From contig CAKZON010000110.1 in NCBI GenBank assembly GCA_937136425.1, positions 85,466 through 149,465 on the forward strand: a stretch of 64,000 bases of DNA, given 5' to 3'. The notes under the pieces were generated by a model. The model was not told where the DNA came from and searched no databases. It worked only from the letters and a program-made list of their open reading frames with translations. Each line of letters begins with the position of its first letter. The first letter of the stretch is position 1. This document shows positions 32,591 through 42,048 of this stretch, in pieces. Both the position numbers and the translations under genes were made by a program. This DNA comes from an uncultured Crocinitomix sp. (GTDB lineage Bacteria > Bacteroidota > Bacteroidia > Flavobacteriales_D > Crocinitomicaceae).

Positions 32591-34813
32591 TTGACTAAAA
32601 TACCTTCAATAAACATTATCACTCTGATGATCCTGTTCCTTTTTATAGGAATAAATGGCGGGTCACAATTGTACGCCCAAAAATCAGTTAATGCAGTCTT
32701 AAATGACGCCAAGAAAAAACGTTCAAAACTAGACTATCCACAATCAATAAAATTGTATAAAGAAGCGCTTGAAATTGAACCAAATAATTCAAAAGCTTTA
32801 GAAGGTCTTGTAGAAATATACCTATATCAATATGAACTTTATGATTCTGCTGAAGTTTACATCAAAAAAAGAATAGCGAACTCAGAAGTTGAACCTAACG
32901 AACTAATTTATTTTGATTATGCTAACTGCTTACGTTTACAGGAGCGTCCTTTAGAAGCAATTGAGCAATACCAATACTTTAAGAAGAACGGATTAAATAA
33001 GAATAAACATGCTTATCTAGATGAAGAGGTAAATTTTCATCTTGAAACATGCAGATATGCTATTAAAAACAAAGCAATTGTAAATGACAATAACACCTAC
33101 TCTGTTGAAAACATGGATTTCTTCATCAACTCAATAGATTCTGAATATACTCCTGTATTTATTGAAGAAGATAGCCTATTACTTTACAATGCTCGTTACA
33201 AAGATTTTGAATCAGAAGAGATAACTGAGGATAATAAATATTACGAAAACATTTATTATTTCGACTTGGTTGAGTCAGTAGCATCAAGTTACAATCCAGG
33301 AATTAAGCAAGATAACCACCATGCTGTAATCGGCAGACGCCGTGACAATAATGACATCCTTATTTTCCACAAAAATAAAATTTGGAGATCCTCTATTGAT
33401 CAAGATCGTCTCAATGAAATTGATCCCTTACCAGAAGTGTTGGGTAAATTTTACTTCCAACCACATGGCGTTTATTCTGCAGATGGTAAAACATTTATTT
33501 TTAGCGCAATGGATCGTCCTAAATTTGAGGGAGGTGATTTAAATATTTATGTGAGCTATTTAACCGACACAACTTGGTCGGCGCCTAAATTTTTAAGCCC
33601 AATCATTAACTCTGAAAAAGATGATGATAGCCCTTTCCTTTCAGCAGATGGCAAAACACTTTATTTTTCATCTAAAGGACACAATAGTTCTGGCGGTTAT
33701 GATTTTTACAAATCTGAATTTGTACGTGGAGAATGGACTTACCCTGAGAATTTGGGTTATCCAATGAACTCGGCAGGAGATGATATTTATTTAAGCTTTA
33801 CAGAAGATGGCAAAAAGGGATTCTTCTCTTCTAATCGATCTGGTGGATTTGGCGGAATGGATATTTATACATTTGCTGTTGATCAAAAAACAATTGCAGG
33901 TATTACCTATGACAAAAAAGGAAATCCATTACCTAATGTAATTGTATCTTTAATAAACATAGCTAGTGGTGAAGAAATATATGAAAGCAGTGATGAAAAC
34001 GGTGCTTTTGAATTTCAAGTAGATGCTGATCAAGAATTTAAATTATTAGGTGAAAAAGACGATTATTTTGATGGAAACAATACTGTAAACACGTTGCAGG
34101 TTGATAAACTTGTAACTGCCGACCTTATACTTGAAAAAGATCCTGGAATTTCTCTATTGGCTCTAGTAACTGATAAAAAAACAGGAGAAGCATTGGACAG
34201 CGTAAAAATGTCTATTACAGATAATATGACAGGTGTAACAGAAACATATTTAACCAACGAATCTGGAGATTATAGACGTGCTGTTGCTGATAAAAAACTG
34301 AACGATCGTGGAAGTTATAATTTCACATTTGAAAAAGAGGGTTATCTATCTAAAACAATTACTTACAACACTGTTTTTGATAAAGAAGGTGTCTACAATG
34401 TTCATACAGATATGGATATTAGTCTTGAACAAATTGAGGTTGGTATAGATTTATCTGAAGTGATTGATATTAATCCTATTTATTTTGATGTTAACAAATC
34501 TATCATTCGTCCAGACGCAGCTCTGGAACTTGAAAAAATTGTGACGGTATTAAACGAAAACCCGGAAATGGTGGTTGAATTAGGATCTCATACAGATTCT
34601 CGGGGAACTGCTAATTCTAATGAATCACTCTCTGATAGACGAGCAAAAGCATCAGCAGACTACATCAAACAGCGCATCACAAATCCTGAACGAATCTCAG
34701 GGAAAGGATATGGTGAAACAAGATTGGTGAATAGATGTGCAGATGGAATTAAATGCAGCAAAGAAGAGCATCAGGAAAATAGAAGAACAGAGTTTATCAT
34801 TGTTCGATTATAA
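32591..34813 (+). CDS. OmpA family protein with TPR, PD40 propeller and CarboxypepD-like domains
   Basis: A 740-residue envelope protein. The start is TTG 32591, giving a signal peptide with a positive n-region (MTKIPSINIITLMILF, ending QLYAQ); ATG 32627 would leave no positive charge. Domains in order: TPRs (about 45-130; PQSIKLYKEALEIEPNNSKAL), a WD40-like PD40 propeller (about 285-430; repeats such as SADGKTLYFSSKG and EDGKKGFFSSNRSGG), one or two CarboxypepD_reg-like sandwiches (about 434-610), and a C-terminal OmpA peptidoglycan-binding domain (about 615-740; SHTDSRGTANSNESLSDRRA). This order matches the T9SS accessory protein PorE, but similar proteins are numerous in the phylum, and no lipobox is present here. 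Confidence 0.88.
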   Translation: MTKIPSINIITLMILFLFIGINGGSQLYAQKSVNAVLNDAKKKRSKLDYPQSIKLYKEALEIEPNNSKALEGLVEIYLYQYELYDSAEVYIKKRIANSEVEPNELIYFDYANCLRLQERPLEAIEQYQYFKKNGLNKNKHAYLDEEVNFHLETCRYAIKNKAIVNDNNTYSVENMDFFINSIDSEYTPVFIEEDSLLLYNARYKDFESEEITEDNKYYENIYYFDLVESVASSYNPGIKQDNHHAVIGRRRDNNDILIFHKNKIWRSSIDQDRLNEIDPLPEVLGKFYFQPHGVYSADGKTFIFSAMDRPKFEGGDLNIYVSYLTDTTWSAPKFLSPIINSEKDDDSPFLSADGKTLYFSSKGHNSSGGYDFYKSEFVRGEWTYPENLGYPMNSAGDDIYLSFTEDGKKGFFSSNRSGGFGGMDIYTFAVDQKTIAGITYDKKGNPLPNVIVSLINIASGEEIYESSDENGAFEFQVDADQEFKLLGEKDDYFDGNNTVNTLQVDKLVTADLILEKDPGISLLALVTDKKTGEALDSVKMSITDNMTGVTETYLTNESGDYRRAVADKKLNDRGSYNFTFEKEGYLSKTITYNTVFDKEGVYNVHTDMDISLEQIEVGIDLSEVIDINPIYFDVNKSIIRPDAALELEKIVTVLNENPEMVVELGSHTDSRGTANSNESLSDRRAKASADYIKQRITNPERISGKGYGETRLVNRCADGIKCSKEEHQENRRTEFIIVRL

Positions 34814-34817
34814 ACAA

Positions 34818-35192
34818 CTACTCCTCTTCTTCTGTCCCCTCTGTATTTGACTGGACATATTCATTTCCTTCAAAATAATTTATTACAGCTTCTTTTAATA
34901 GGTGCTCTTGATCCTTATTACTAATAGCTGGGATGTTCTTCACCTTTTCAAAATGCGGCCATCCATCATCATCATTTGCTACATATTTATAAACACCATA
35001 AGGCTCTAAAATAGTGCAAATTGCAATGTGCATTAGGTTCATTTTCTCGTCTTTGGAAAATTCCTTGTACCCCTTCCCTAATTCCTGCACACCAATCAAT
35101 AGTATAATAGTATCCAACTCAAGACCAGTCCCAAATTTTACTTCTAATTTTTTCACTAGATCCTGAAATCTCAACTCTAACTTATAATCCAC
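34818..35192 (-). CDS. Conserved hypothetical protein, about 124 aa
   Basis: A small acidic protein with no signal or membrane segment. The core FGTGLELDTIILLIGVQELGKGYKEFSKDEK, then MHIAICTILEPYGVYK and DDGWPHFEKVKNIP, recalls an uncharacterised Flavobacteriales family often found beside cvpA. The tail is acidic (TEGTEEEE). No ATG starts the frame. GTG 35192 gives MDYKLELRFQDLVKKLEVKFG, which fits the family start; TTG 35240 would add 16 residues. It converges on the OmpA-type gene with a 4-nt gap and is divergent from cvpA. Confidence 0.65.
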   Translation of the reverse strand: MDYKLELRFQDLVKKLEVKFGTGLELDTIILLIGVQELGKGYKEFSKDEKMNLMHIAICTILEPYGVYKYVANDDDGWPHFEKVKNIPAISNKDQEHLLKEAVINYFEGNEYVQSNTEGTEEEE

Positions 35193-35257
35193 CTCTATAA
35201 ACAGTTTTTTGTTTGAAACAAATTGTCCTAAGACAACCAAACCGCAAACTTCCGAAT

Positions 35258-35265
35258 TATTTTTG
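35258..35265 (+). promoter_or_regulatory. Candidate -7 box of cvpA
   Basis: TATTTTTG is a full TAnnTTTG match, and the ATG at 35273 is 8 nt after it, so the transcript is predicted to be leaderless. Reading-frame starts upstream of the box can be excluded on this model. Confidence 0.45.
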
Positions 35266-35272
35266 TTTCACC

Positions 35273-35791
35273 ATGAACTATTTGGACATATTATTATTAA
35301 TACCAATCATAATTGGTGCGTGGCGTGGATTTAAAAAAGGGTTTGTGATTGAACTCTTTACTTTATTGGCGCTTCTTGTTGGAATTTATGCTGGCATACA
35401 TTTCTCAGATTACATGGCTGAAATATTGCGTGAGAATGTTGGCATAACAACAGAATACTTACCTGCCATTGCCTTCACTGTTACATTTTTGCTTGTTGGT
35501 GCCATGGTGTATTTTGCAGGAAAAATGATTGAAAAGGGACTTAAAATTGTCGCTTTAGGTATGGTCAACAAAATTGCGGGATTGATTTTTGGTGTAGTTA
35601 AAATGGTTTTTATTCTTAGTGCAGCCCTTGTTATATTAGAATCTTATGATGAAAAAGGGAAATTCATACCAACGGATTTAAAAACAAATTCATTGTTGTA
35701 CGAACCAGTTAAAAAAACCTCACTAACAGCAATTCCAGCACTAAAATATAGTGATTTGTTTATAAAAATAATTGATAACGAGGAGAGCTAA
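35273..35791 (+). CDS. CvpA family membrane protein
   Basis: A 172-residue inner-membrane protein with four hydrophobic helices (starting at residues about 3, 30, 64 and 105). The opening MNYLDILLLIPIIIGAWRGFKKGFV is the hallmark of the CvpA family, known in enterobacteria for colicin V production and envelope stress resistance. A soluble tail of about 40 residues (FIPTDLKTNSLLYEPVKKTS) follows the last helix. ATG 35273 is the start; a longer frame beginning at 35213 would include the promoter box. Confidence 0.88.
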   Translation: MNYLDILLLIPIIIGAWRGFKKGFVIELFTLLALLVGIYAGIHFSDYMAEILRENVGITTEYLPAIAFTVTFLLVGAMVYFAGKMIEKGLKIVALGMVNKIAGLIFGVVKMVFILSAALVILESYDEKGKFIPTDLKTNSLLYEPVKKTSLTAIPALKYSDLFIKIIDNEES

Positions 35792-35917
35792 ACGCTCACT
35801 TATATCAAAATCACCTCCCTTTCTTATAGCTATAACAATAACAAAGAATAGTATAATTCTTGAATTGAATTAACACGATACTTTCACCCTTTTTAAGGTT
35901 ACTCACGTAGTTTTCAT

Positions 35918-35925
35918 TAACTTTG
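35918..35925 (+). promoter_or_regulatory. Candidate -7 box of the gene at 35932
   Basis: TAACTTTG is a full TAnnTTTG match whose last base is 7 nt before the GTG at 35932. The in-frame TTG at 35923 lies inside the box, so it cannot be the start if this promoter is used. Confidence 0.45.
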
Positions 35926-35931
35926 TACATA

Positions 35932-36669
35932 GTGATCCAAAGATTTCTATACATATTAGCATTATTTGTCTCTTTATCAGGTTACAGTCAAGTGCCCGAC
36001 AAGGAAGATGGTAGTACCATTATGAGACGTGATTTCTCATTTGGGCTTAACTTCAATGCCAATGCTGGAGCTACTGGTTGGGGCATGGCTTTTGAATATG
36101 CCGTTCAGAAAAATTACAAGTACAGAAATACTTATGGTTTTACCCTAACTAATATCAGACATCCAAAGGAGTTTAAGATTTACAGCAATTTCAGTAACTC
36201 AAGAGGATATTATTTTGGAAAACTAAATTCACTCGTTAGTTTCCGCCCAACATATGGAGGAAAGCTCGCTATTTTCAAAGCAAAACGAGAAAACGGAATT
36301 GAAATTTCTTTAAAATGGGCCGCTGGACCATCTATAGGATTATTAAAACCTGTTTACCTAAGAATTGAACGATTTGGAACTGCCTTTGATGAAAAGTATA
36401 ATCCAAGTATCCATAATGTTGAAAATATTACCTCGCGCTCTTCGTGGGGAAAAGGACTAGGAGAGGCCACCTTTGAATTTGGTGTTTTTTCAAGAATTGG
36501 GTTTGATTTTAATTTTTCAACAGCCAAAAACAAAATTAGTGGTGGTGAAGTTGGTGTAATGGTTGATTATTTCGTAGGAAAACCAGTAATTATAATGCAT
36601 AATAATGTTGGGGACAATTTATTCCCTTCTCTATATCTTCAGTTTAATCTTGGGCAAAAGCTCTATTGA
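35932..36669 (+). CDS. Predicted outer-membrane beta-barrel protein, unknown family
   Basis: About 245 residues starting at GTG 35932, with a signal peptide (VIQRFLYILALFVSLSGYSQ). The rest is a run of amphipathic strands with alternating aromatics (FSFGLNFNANAGATGWGMAFEYAV, YGFTLTNIRHPKEF, ISLKWAAGPSIGLLKPVYL) and ends in FNLGQKLY, compatible with a small barrel of eight to ten strands. I do not recognise a named family. It precedes lipA by 8 nt and probably shares its transcript. Confidence 0.65.
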   Translation: MIQRFLYILALFVSLSGYSQVPDKEDGSTIMRRDFSFGLNFNANAGATGWGMAFEYAVQKNYKYRNTYGFTLTNIRHPKEFKIYSNFSNSRGYYFGKLNSLVSFRPTYGGKLAIFKAKRENGIEISLKWAAGPSIGLLKPVYLRIERFGTAFDEKYNPSIHNVENITSRSSWGKGLGEATFEFGVFSRIGFDFNFSTAKNKISGGEVGVMVDYFVGKPVIIMHNNVGDNLFPSLYLQFNLGQKLY

Positions 36670-36677
36670 TTTAAAAC

Positions 36678-37544
36678 ATGGAAACAACAAGTCAAGAAAA
36701 AATAAGAATCAAAAAACCAAAGTGGCTTAGGGTTAAGTTACCAACTGGTGAAAATTATAAAAAAGTTCGTTCATTAGTTGACGAACATAAATTACACACA
36801 ATTTGTGAAAGTGGTAATTGTCCCAACATGGGAGAATGTTGGGGTGAAGGCACAGCAACTTTCATGATTTTAGGAAATATTTGCACCCGTTCATGCGGAT
36901 TTTGCGCTGTAGCAACTGGTAAACCGCTAGAGGCTGATATTTTCGAACCTGCAAAGGTGGCACAATCTGTTAAATTAATGGAGGTTAAGCATGCTGTCAT
37001 CACTTCTGTTGATCGTGACGACCTTGCTGATGGTGGTTCAGAAATTTGGGTAGCAACAGTAAAATCTATTCGACGAAAAAGCCCTGGTACCACAATGGAA
37101 ACACTAATTCCTGACTTTGGTGGGAAATGGGAAAACTTACAACGTATCATTGATGTTGCGCCGGAAGTAGTATCACACAACCTTGAAACAGTAAGACGGT
37201 TAACTAAACAAGTTAGAATTCAAGCCAAATACGATAGAAGTTTAGAAGTACTAATGCGACTCAAACGCGGAGGGATGAAAACGAAATCAGGAATCATGCT
37301 TGGATTAGGTGAAACCGAAACAGAGGTTTACGAAGCTATTGATGATTTAAGTAACGTTGGGTGTGATATTTTAACTTTAGGTCAGTATTTACAACCTACA
37401 CCAAATCATTTACCAATTGCAGAATTTGTAACGCCTCAAAAATTTGATGAATATCGAGAATATGCACTCAAAAAAGGGTTCAGATTTGTTGAAAGCGGAC
37501 CATTAGTTCGTTCTTCTTATCATGCTGAAAAACATCTTTTTTAA
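36678..37544 (+). CDS. lipA: Lipoyl synthase
   Basis: LipA is a radical SAM enzyme that inserts two sulfurs into protein-bound octanoyl chains. The auxiliary cluster motif CESGNCPNMGEC (about residues 43-54) and the radical SAM motif CTRSCGFC (about 69-76) are intact. The later blocks SVDRDDLADGG, HNLETV and the C-terminal RSSYHAEK with the conserved Ser ligand are present. The length of 288 residues is normal. lipB is not in the window. Confidence 0.97.
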   Translation: METTSQEKIRIKKPKWLRVKLPTGENYKKVRSLVDEHKLHTICESGNCPNMGECWGEGTATFMILGNICTRSCGFCAVATGKPLEADIFEPAKVAQSVKLMEVKHAVITSVDRDDLADGGSEIWVATVKSIRRKSPGTTMETLIPDFGGKWENLQRIIDVAPEVVSHNLETVRRLTKQVRIQAKYDRSLEVLMRLKRGGMKTKSGIMLGLGETETEVYEAIDDLSNVGCDILTLGQYLQPTPNHLPIAEFVTPQKFDEYREYALKKGFRFVESGPLVRSSYHAEKHLF

Positions 37545-37570
37545 AAAGAATCACTCGATAGATTTGTATA

Positions 37571-37595
37571 AAAAAGACAAAACTTAGGTCTTTTT
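37571..37595 (+). terminator. Probable terminator after lipA
   Basis: An 8-bp AT-rich stem (37571-37578 with 37588-37595) has a 9-nt loop; the T-tract forms part of the stem. It lies 26 nt after the lipA stop. Confidence 0.5.
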
Positions 37596-37864
37596 CTGTT
37601 TCAATCCATACTAATTCTTACGAAATTAGCGACAAATTAGCACATTTCACAATCGTTCATTGCCACATTTAACGCACTTCTTTGATATCACCGTTAGTGG
37701 CATTTAAATATCTAAATGTCCTAAATCAAACCCCAGAGAAAGTTGTTGAATAATAAATTGTAAGCTGCTTAGTTTTAAGCCTTTTTTTGTGAATTAAAAT
37801 TCAACAAATTATAGGATATATTTAAGAATTAAGTTGTATATTGTGCGGATGAAAATGCGCTTAG
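37596..37864. other. Intergenic region upstream of the large T9SS substrate
   Basis: This makes up most of the 320-nt gap between lipA and the gene at 37865. It has no supported reading frame, repeat or RNA fold. It must contain the promoter of the downstream gene, but I find only imperfect -7 boxes (for example near 37830-37845). Confidence 0.4.
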
Positions 37865-40800
37865 ATGAAAAAATTTAATATGAAGAAAAAAGCACTACTA
37901 TTAGGTTCATTACCGGCACTTGCGATTGCAGCCGGTCTATTCGTTTATACCTCAGAGGGTTCTGAAGGTGTTTACGAACAGCGACTCTCCTCTCATTTGG
38001 ATGCTAGCGAAGCTGGTATTGAAGGAGCGTTTGAATATTACGAATTGTTAAAAGGTGATTATACGCAAGAACAATGGGAACGCGCTCGAGCTTCTGCAAT
38101 GTCTGTAGCTCAGAACCGTGCAACATTTAATTGGATTGATCAAGGTCCAGATAACGTTGGAGGTAGAACAAGAGGTATTGCCGTAGATCGAAACAATGTT
38201 AACCACTTGTATGCAGGATCTGTATCTGGAGGACTTTATAAGTCAATTAACAGAGCCAGTACTTGGAGCCGAGTAGATGAATTTGACGTTAACTTGTCTA
38301 TTTCTTCTATCTGTCAAACTCCTGACGGAAATTTTTATGTTGGTACTGGACATAGTGCTGATCAAATTGGCGGTTTCGAAGATAGTGGAGGAAATGGTTA
38401 CGGTTTTTATAAAGAAGAAGCTGATGGATCATGGTCTTTAGTTAGCGGAACTGAATCTTGGCAATTTATTAACGAAGTTGTTTCAGATGACGTTAATAAC
38501 ACGGTTTGGATTGCAAGTAGCAACGGTTTAGATAAATATGATCCTGTAACAGGAACAATTACTGACGTTGATGCATTCCCTTCTGGCGCATGTAGAGCTT
38601 TATCAATTTCTAAAGATGGTCAAGTAATTATTGGACATTCAACTGGAGCAGGATCGAAAGTATATGTTTCAACCAATGGTGGTGGAAGTTTTACTGATGT
38701 TTCTGCAATTGGAGAAGATCCTGGTGTAATCAATATGATTTCAGTAGGACGTTGCGAATTTGCAATTAGTCATGAAAAAGTAGACGGTCTTTACCGTGTT
38801 TATGCTTCATGTGCTTCAGGTCAGTTAGAAGGAATTTGGCGTTCAGCTAATAACGGATTGGCTTGGGAAAGAATTGCTCCTGCTTATGATGGAACTCCAG
38901 GTGGATTCTCTCCATTTACTTCAGGAGGATCTGGCCAAGGTGGTTATAACAATATTATAACTGTTGTACCTGGTGCACCAGATAGAATTATTTTAGGTGG
39001 TGTTGATTGTTATTCATGGTCAACTACAGGAAACTGGGAACAAATTTCACAATGGTTCTTACCTCCTACTTTTGATCGTTATGTACACGCTGATAACCAC
39101 GAAATGGTTTGGGATCAGTGGGGAAGATTTTATATTGGAAATGATGGTGGTGTTGCATTCTCTGACAACGCAAACACTTTAGATCCTGAATTTCACCCAG
39201 CAAATAGAGGTTACAACGTAACACAATTTTACGCAATTGGAGCTTCTGCTCACGGAGATGTAATTGGTGGAGCTCAAGATAACGGTACTCAAGCAAATTA
39301 TCACACTGGAACAACTTACCAAGAACATAGAGAAGTTGGTGGTGGAGATGGATTCTCATGTGACATTTCTTTTATTAATAGAAATTTAGCATTCGGTTCA
39401 ATTTACTTTTCAGCTGTTTACAGAACTTCTGATAGAGGTTTAAACGGTGACCAATTTGGCCCTGAAGAATTCATTGATGGAAATGGAATTCCTTGTAATG
39501 CAGGAGCTACTGACGGAACAGGATGTGGTGAGTTTAACACTACATTCGAAATGTGGGAGCATCCTAATGATTTAGCTTCAACAGATACTTTATCTTATAT
39601 TGCTTCTCAAGGTTATGAGGCTGGAGACATTGTAGATGTACCATCTGCTACTGCTCAAACTACTATTCCTTATGAAACTCCAATTGATATTGTTTATGAC
39701 GATACATTGTTTGCTGATACTGATTTAACAACGGAAGACATTACTGTAATTGATGAATTAACTGGTGCAGCATTTAACTTAGGTGTTTTAGATTGGTCTT
39801 TCATCTTTGGAGGTCCTGATATTTCTATCGGAGATAGTTTATTAATTACAGGTGTTGAAGAAGATGATACTGTAATTGTAGAAAGCTTTACTACATCTGA
39901 TCACTACTACGGTACTAACCCTTTAAAACCAGGTGAAGTAATTGATATGGGTGCTGATGATCAAATCTATAATGTTGCATGGGATACTATACGTTGTCAA
40001 GATCCTTTCCAATCATGGTTTGCCCTTGACATGGGTGGATCTAACGGATTATGGATGACTCGTAACGCTTTAAGATTCTCTGCACCTTCTCAAGGATGGC
40101 TTAAAGTTGCTGACGGTCTAGGTGGAATCTCAATTATGGAATTCTCTAAAGACGGAAATCACTTATTCATTGGAACATCTGGAGGTGCTCTTTGGAGATT
40201 AAGCGGATTTAACGCAGCTTATTCACCAACTGAAGTATTAGATGGTGGACCTGCTGATGGAGGTGTTGTTCGTGATACTATTGTTGATGGTCATGGAGTT
40301 AAACATGTTATGGAATTAAAACAATTAACTTCTTTCGGGTCAATTGTTACAGGTTTAGCAAGTGGACCACTTGATAATCCAGATTTATTAGTTGTGACAT
40401 TAGGTACATTTAGCTCTGCAAGAGTTAGAAGATCAACAAATGCAACTGGTGCTTCACCAACGTTTAATACAATTGCTACTTTCCCTAACACTGGAGAAGG
40501 TGAATTGGCTGGAGGAATTCCTTGTTACTCTGTAATTGTTGATCGTGATGATGAAAACATTATTATGGTTGGAACTGAGTTTGGATTATTTGCTAGTGAA
40601 AACGGCGGTACAACTTGGGAAAATGTTTCTGGAGGTGTTGGAGCTGTTCCAATTCATGATTTAGAGCAAAACTGGAGAACTTGGGATGAAGGATGTTTCC
40701 GTCCAGGTGAAATTTACGCAGGTACTCACGGTAGAGGTATTTGGAGTTCAGACGCTTTATTAAGTTTACCTGAGGATAACGATAACTTAGACAAAGACAA

Positions 40801-41059
40801 ATTCATTCCAAACTTGAACCTATACCCTAACCCGGTTATGGATGCTGGTACGGTTGAGTTTGATCTTGCATCAAATGGTAACGTTACACTACAGATATTT
40901 AACCTAAGTGGACAAGTTGTTCGTCAAACAACTTCTAAAGATTTAGAAGCTGGTAAGAATCAAATTGGTTTTGACGCTAACGACCTACCTAAAGGAACTT
41001 ATATTCTGAGACTAACTTCTGATAGTATGTCTGAGACAACTAAATTCATTAAGCACTAA
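37865..41059 (+). CDS. Large BNR/sortilin-like repeat protein with T9SS type A sorting domain
   Basis: A 1064-residue exported protein. The N-terminus has a positive stretch and one hydrophobic segment (LLLGSLPALAIAAGLFVY) acting as signal peptide. The body from about residue 95 (FNWIDQGPDNVGGRTRGIAV) consists of BNR/YVTN-like propeller repeats (YAGSVSGGLYKSINRASTW, LFASENGGTTWENVSGGV), like the sortilin/VPS10-type or exo-sialidase-like beta-propellers. A region near 560-690 is acidic and may be an inserted Ig-like module. The last 85 residues (LNLYPNPVMDAG to TYILRLTSDS) are a T9SS type A sorting domain. The function is probably surface or extracellular; no enzyme activity can be assigned. 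Confidence 0.9.
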   Translation: MKKFNMKKKALLLGSLPALAIAAGLFVYTSEGSEGVYEQRLSSHLDASEAGIEGAFEYYELLKGDYTQEQWERARASAMSVAQNRATFNWIDQGPDNVGGRTRGIAVDRNNVNHLYAGSVSGGLYKSINRASTWSRVDEFDVNLSISSICQTPDGNFYVGTGHSADQIGGFEDSGGNGYGFYKEEADGSWSLVSGTESWQFINEVVSDDVNNTVWIASSNGLDKYDPVTGTITDVDAFPSGACRALSISKDGQVIIGHSTGAGSKVYVSTNGGGSFTDVSAIGEDPGVINMISVGRCEFAISHEKVDGLYRVYASCASGQLEGIWRSANNGLAWERIAPAYDGTPGGFSPFTSGGSGQGGYNNIITVVPGAPDRIILGGVDCYSWSTTGNWEQISQWFLPPTFDRYVHADNHEMVWDQWGRFYIGNDGGVAFSDNANTLDPEFHPANRGYNVTQFYAIGASAHGDVIGGAQDNGTQANYHTGTTYQEHREVGGGDGFSCDISFINRNLAFGSIYFSAVYRTSDRGLNGDQFGPEEFIDGNGIPCNAGATDGTGCGEFNTTFEMWEHPNDLASTDTLSYIASQGYEAGDIVDVPSATAQTTIPYETPIDIVYDDTLFADTDLTTEDITVIDELTGAAFNLGVLDWSFIFGGPDISIGDSLLITGVEEDDTVIVESFTTSDHYYGTNPLKPGEVIDMGADDQIYNVAWDTIRCQDPFQSWFALDMGGSNGLWMTRNALRFSAPSQGWLKVADGLGGISIMEFSKDGNHLFIGTSGGALWRLSGFNAAYSPTEVLDGGPADGGVVRDTIVDGHGVKHVMELKQLTSFGSIVTGLASGPLDNPDLLVVTLGTFSSARVRRSTNATGASPTFNTIATFPNTGEGELAGGIPCYSVIVDRDDENIIMVGTEFGLFASENGGTTWENVSGGVGAVPIHDLEQNWRTWDEGCFRPGEIYAGTHGRGIWSSDALLSLPEDNDNLDKDKFIPNLNLYPNPVMDAGTVEFDLASNGNVTLQIFNLSGQVVRQTTSKDLEAGKNQIGFDANDLPKGTYILRLTSDSMSETTKFIKH

Positions 41060-41079
41060 GATTTAATTAGTCTAATCTG

Positions 41080-41115
41080 AAAATGGCGTCTCGAATAATC
41101 GAGACGCCATTTTTT
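41080..41115 (+). terminator. Strong rho-independent terminator
   Basis: A 15-bp perfect stem (41080-41094 with 41099-41113) with a 4-nt loop ends in a T-tract, 20 nt after the stop of the large T9SS substrate. It isolates the following RNA-ligase gene. Confidence 0.95.
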
Positions 41116-41130
41116 ATGCAATAAACTTTT

Positions 41131-41688
41131 ATGAAAAAAATAAGTACATTCTTTAAAAAAGATCCTGAAAATTTAGGAAGGGTTATTAACGAAATTAACC
41201 CTGACAATGCATGGGCTATAGATGCAATAGCCACACGTAAATTTGATGGCACTTCTTGCGCCATAATTAATGGTGAACTATATAAACGCTATGACGCCAA
41301 AATAAAGCCTGACGGAACCTATAAACGCCCAATTCCATTAAACGCAATTCCTTGCCAAGATGCCGACCGCTTATCAGGTCATCATCCGCATTGGGTGAAA
41401 TGCGACCGCGATAATAAAGGCGATAAATATCATTTTGAAGGGTTTGATGCCTTAAACAATAAGAATGATGGTAGTTATGAATTATGTGGCAATAAGGTTC
41501 AAAAAAATCCAGAAAAAATAGATGGACACCAACTAATCAGGCACGGTCAAGAAGTACTTGATGTTCCAGATAGAAGTTTTGAAGGATTAAAGAAATTCCT
41601 ATTCGAAAATGATATCGAAGGAATAGTATTTCACCTTGACGATAAGATGTGCAAAATTCGAAAAACGGATTTTGGATTTAAAAGATAA
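41131..41688 (+). CDS. RLIG1-like (DUF5565) RNA ligase
   Basis: A 185-residue protein of the covalent nucleotidyltransferase superfamily. Motif I is TRKFDGTSC with the predicted adenylated Lys37. KRYDAK follows about ten residues later, FEGF fits motif III, EGIVFH at 163-168 is motif IV, and CKIRK with Lys175 is motif V. The spacing and the block GNKVQKNPEKI-DGHQLIRHGQ match, from memory, human C12orf29/RLIG1, an ATP-dependent 5'-3' RNA ligase. The protein is shorter and has no extra domain. The presumed reaction is joining 5'-phosphate and 3'-hydroxyl RNA ends, probably in RNA repair. It lies behind a strong terminator and converges on a small XRE regulator 6 nt away. Confidence 0.82.
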   Translation: MKKISTFFKKDPENLGRVINEINPDNAWAIDAIATRKFDGTSCAIINGELYKRYDAKIKPDGTYKRPIPLNAIPCQDADRLSGHHPHWVKCDRDNKGDKYHFEGFDALNNKNDGSYELCGNKVQKNPEKIDGHQLIRHGQEVLDVPDRSFEGLKKFLFENDIEGIVFHLDDKMCKIRKTDFGFKR

Positions 41689-41694
41689 ATGAGT

Positions 41695-41907
41695 CTATGC
41701 TTTTAAATCATCAACTGAGACACCTAGCGCTATTGCAATTTTTTGAAGTAGATTACTAGATGGATTCACTTCTGACTTCTCTATCCCCATAAGCGTCAAT
41801 TTATCCGCTTGAGTGGCCAATGCAAGAGTATGCAATGTAAATCCTTTTTGTTTTCTATATCGGCGTAAATTAGCGCCCAATTTCGCATTCACCTCAGTAT
41901 CTATCAT
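41695..41907 (-). CDS. Small XRE family HTH regulator
   Basis: A 70-residue protein that is little more than a Cro/C1-type helix-turn-helix (GANLRRYRKQKGFTLHTLALA, then LTLMGIEKSEVNPSSNLLQKIAIALGVS). It has no sensing or catalytic domain. The size fits a Cro-like repressor or an antitoxin-like regulator, but no toxin gene is adjacent. It is convergent with the RNA-ligase gene (6-nt gap), so co-regulation is possible but not shown. Confidence 0.85.
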   Translation of the reverse strand: MIDTEVNAKLGANLRRYRKQKGFTLHTLALATQADKLTLMGIEKSEVNPSSNLLQKIAIALGVSVDDLKA

Positions 41908-42048
41908 TATCTTGGTTATTCGTTAGGGGTTGGTTTGGTTTGTCCTACTAATATATAAAAAGCATTAATACCATTCACATTTGACTGTCTAAAAAACTGA
42001 ATTTCAAATGTTCAATAACAATGTACTTCTGCTTTGTTTAAAATAGAA

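Noticed and set aside
35923..35931. TTG 35923 as start of the barrel-protein gene
   Set aside because: It lies inside a full TAnnTTTG promoter box; GTG 35932 just after the box gives a complete signal peptide.
36755..37180. 141-codon open frame antisense to lipA
   Set aside because: It lies wholly inside the highly conserved lipA gene on the opposite strand, and its Ser/Arg/Pro-rich sequence matches no family; it is a shadow of lipA codon use.
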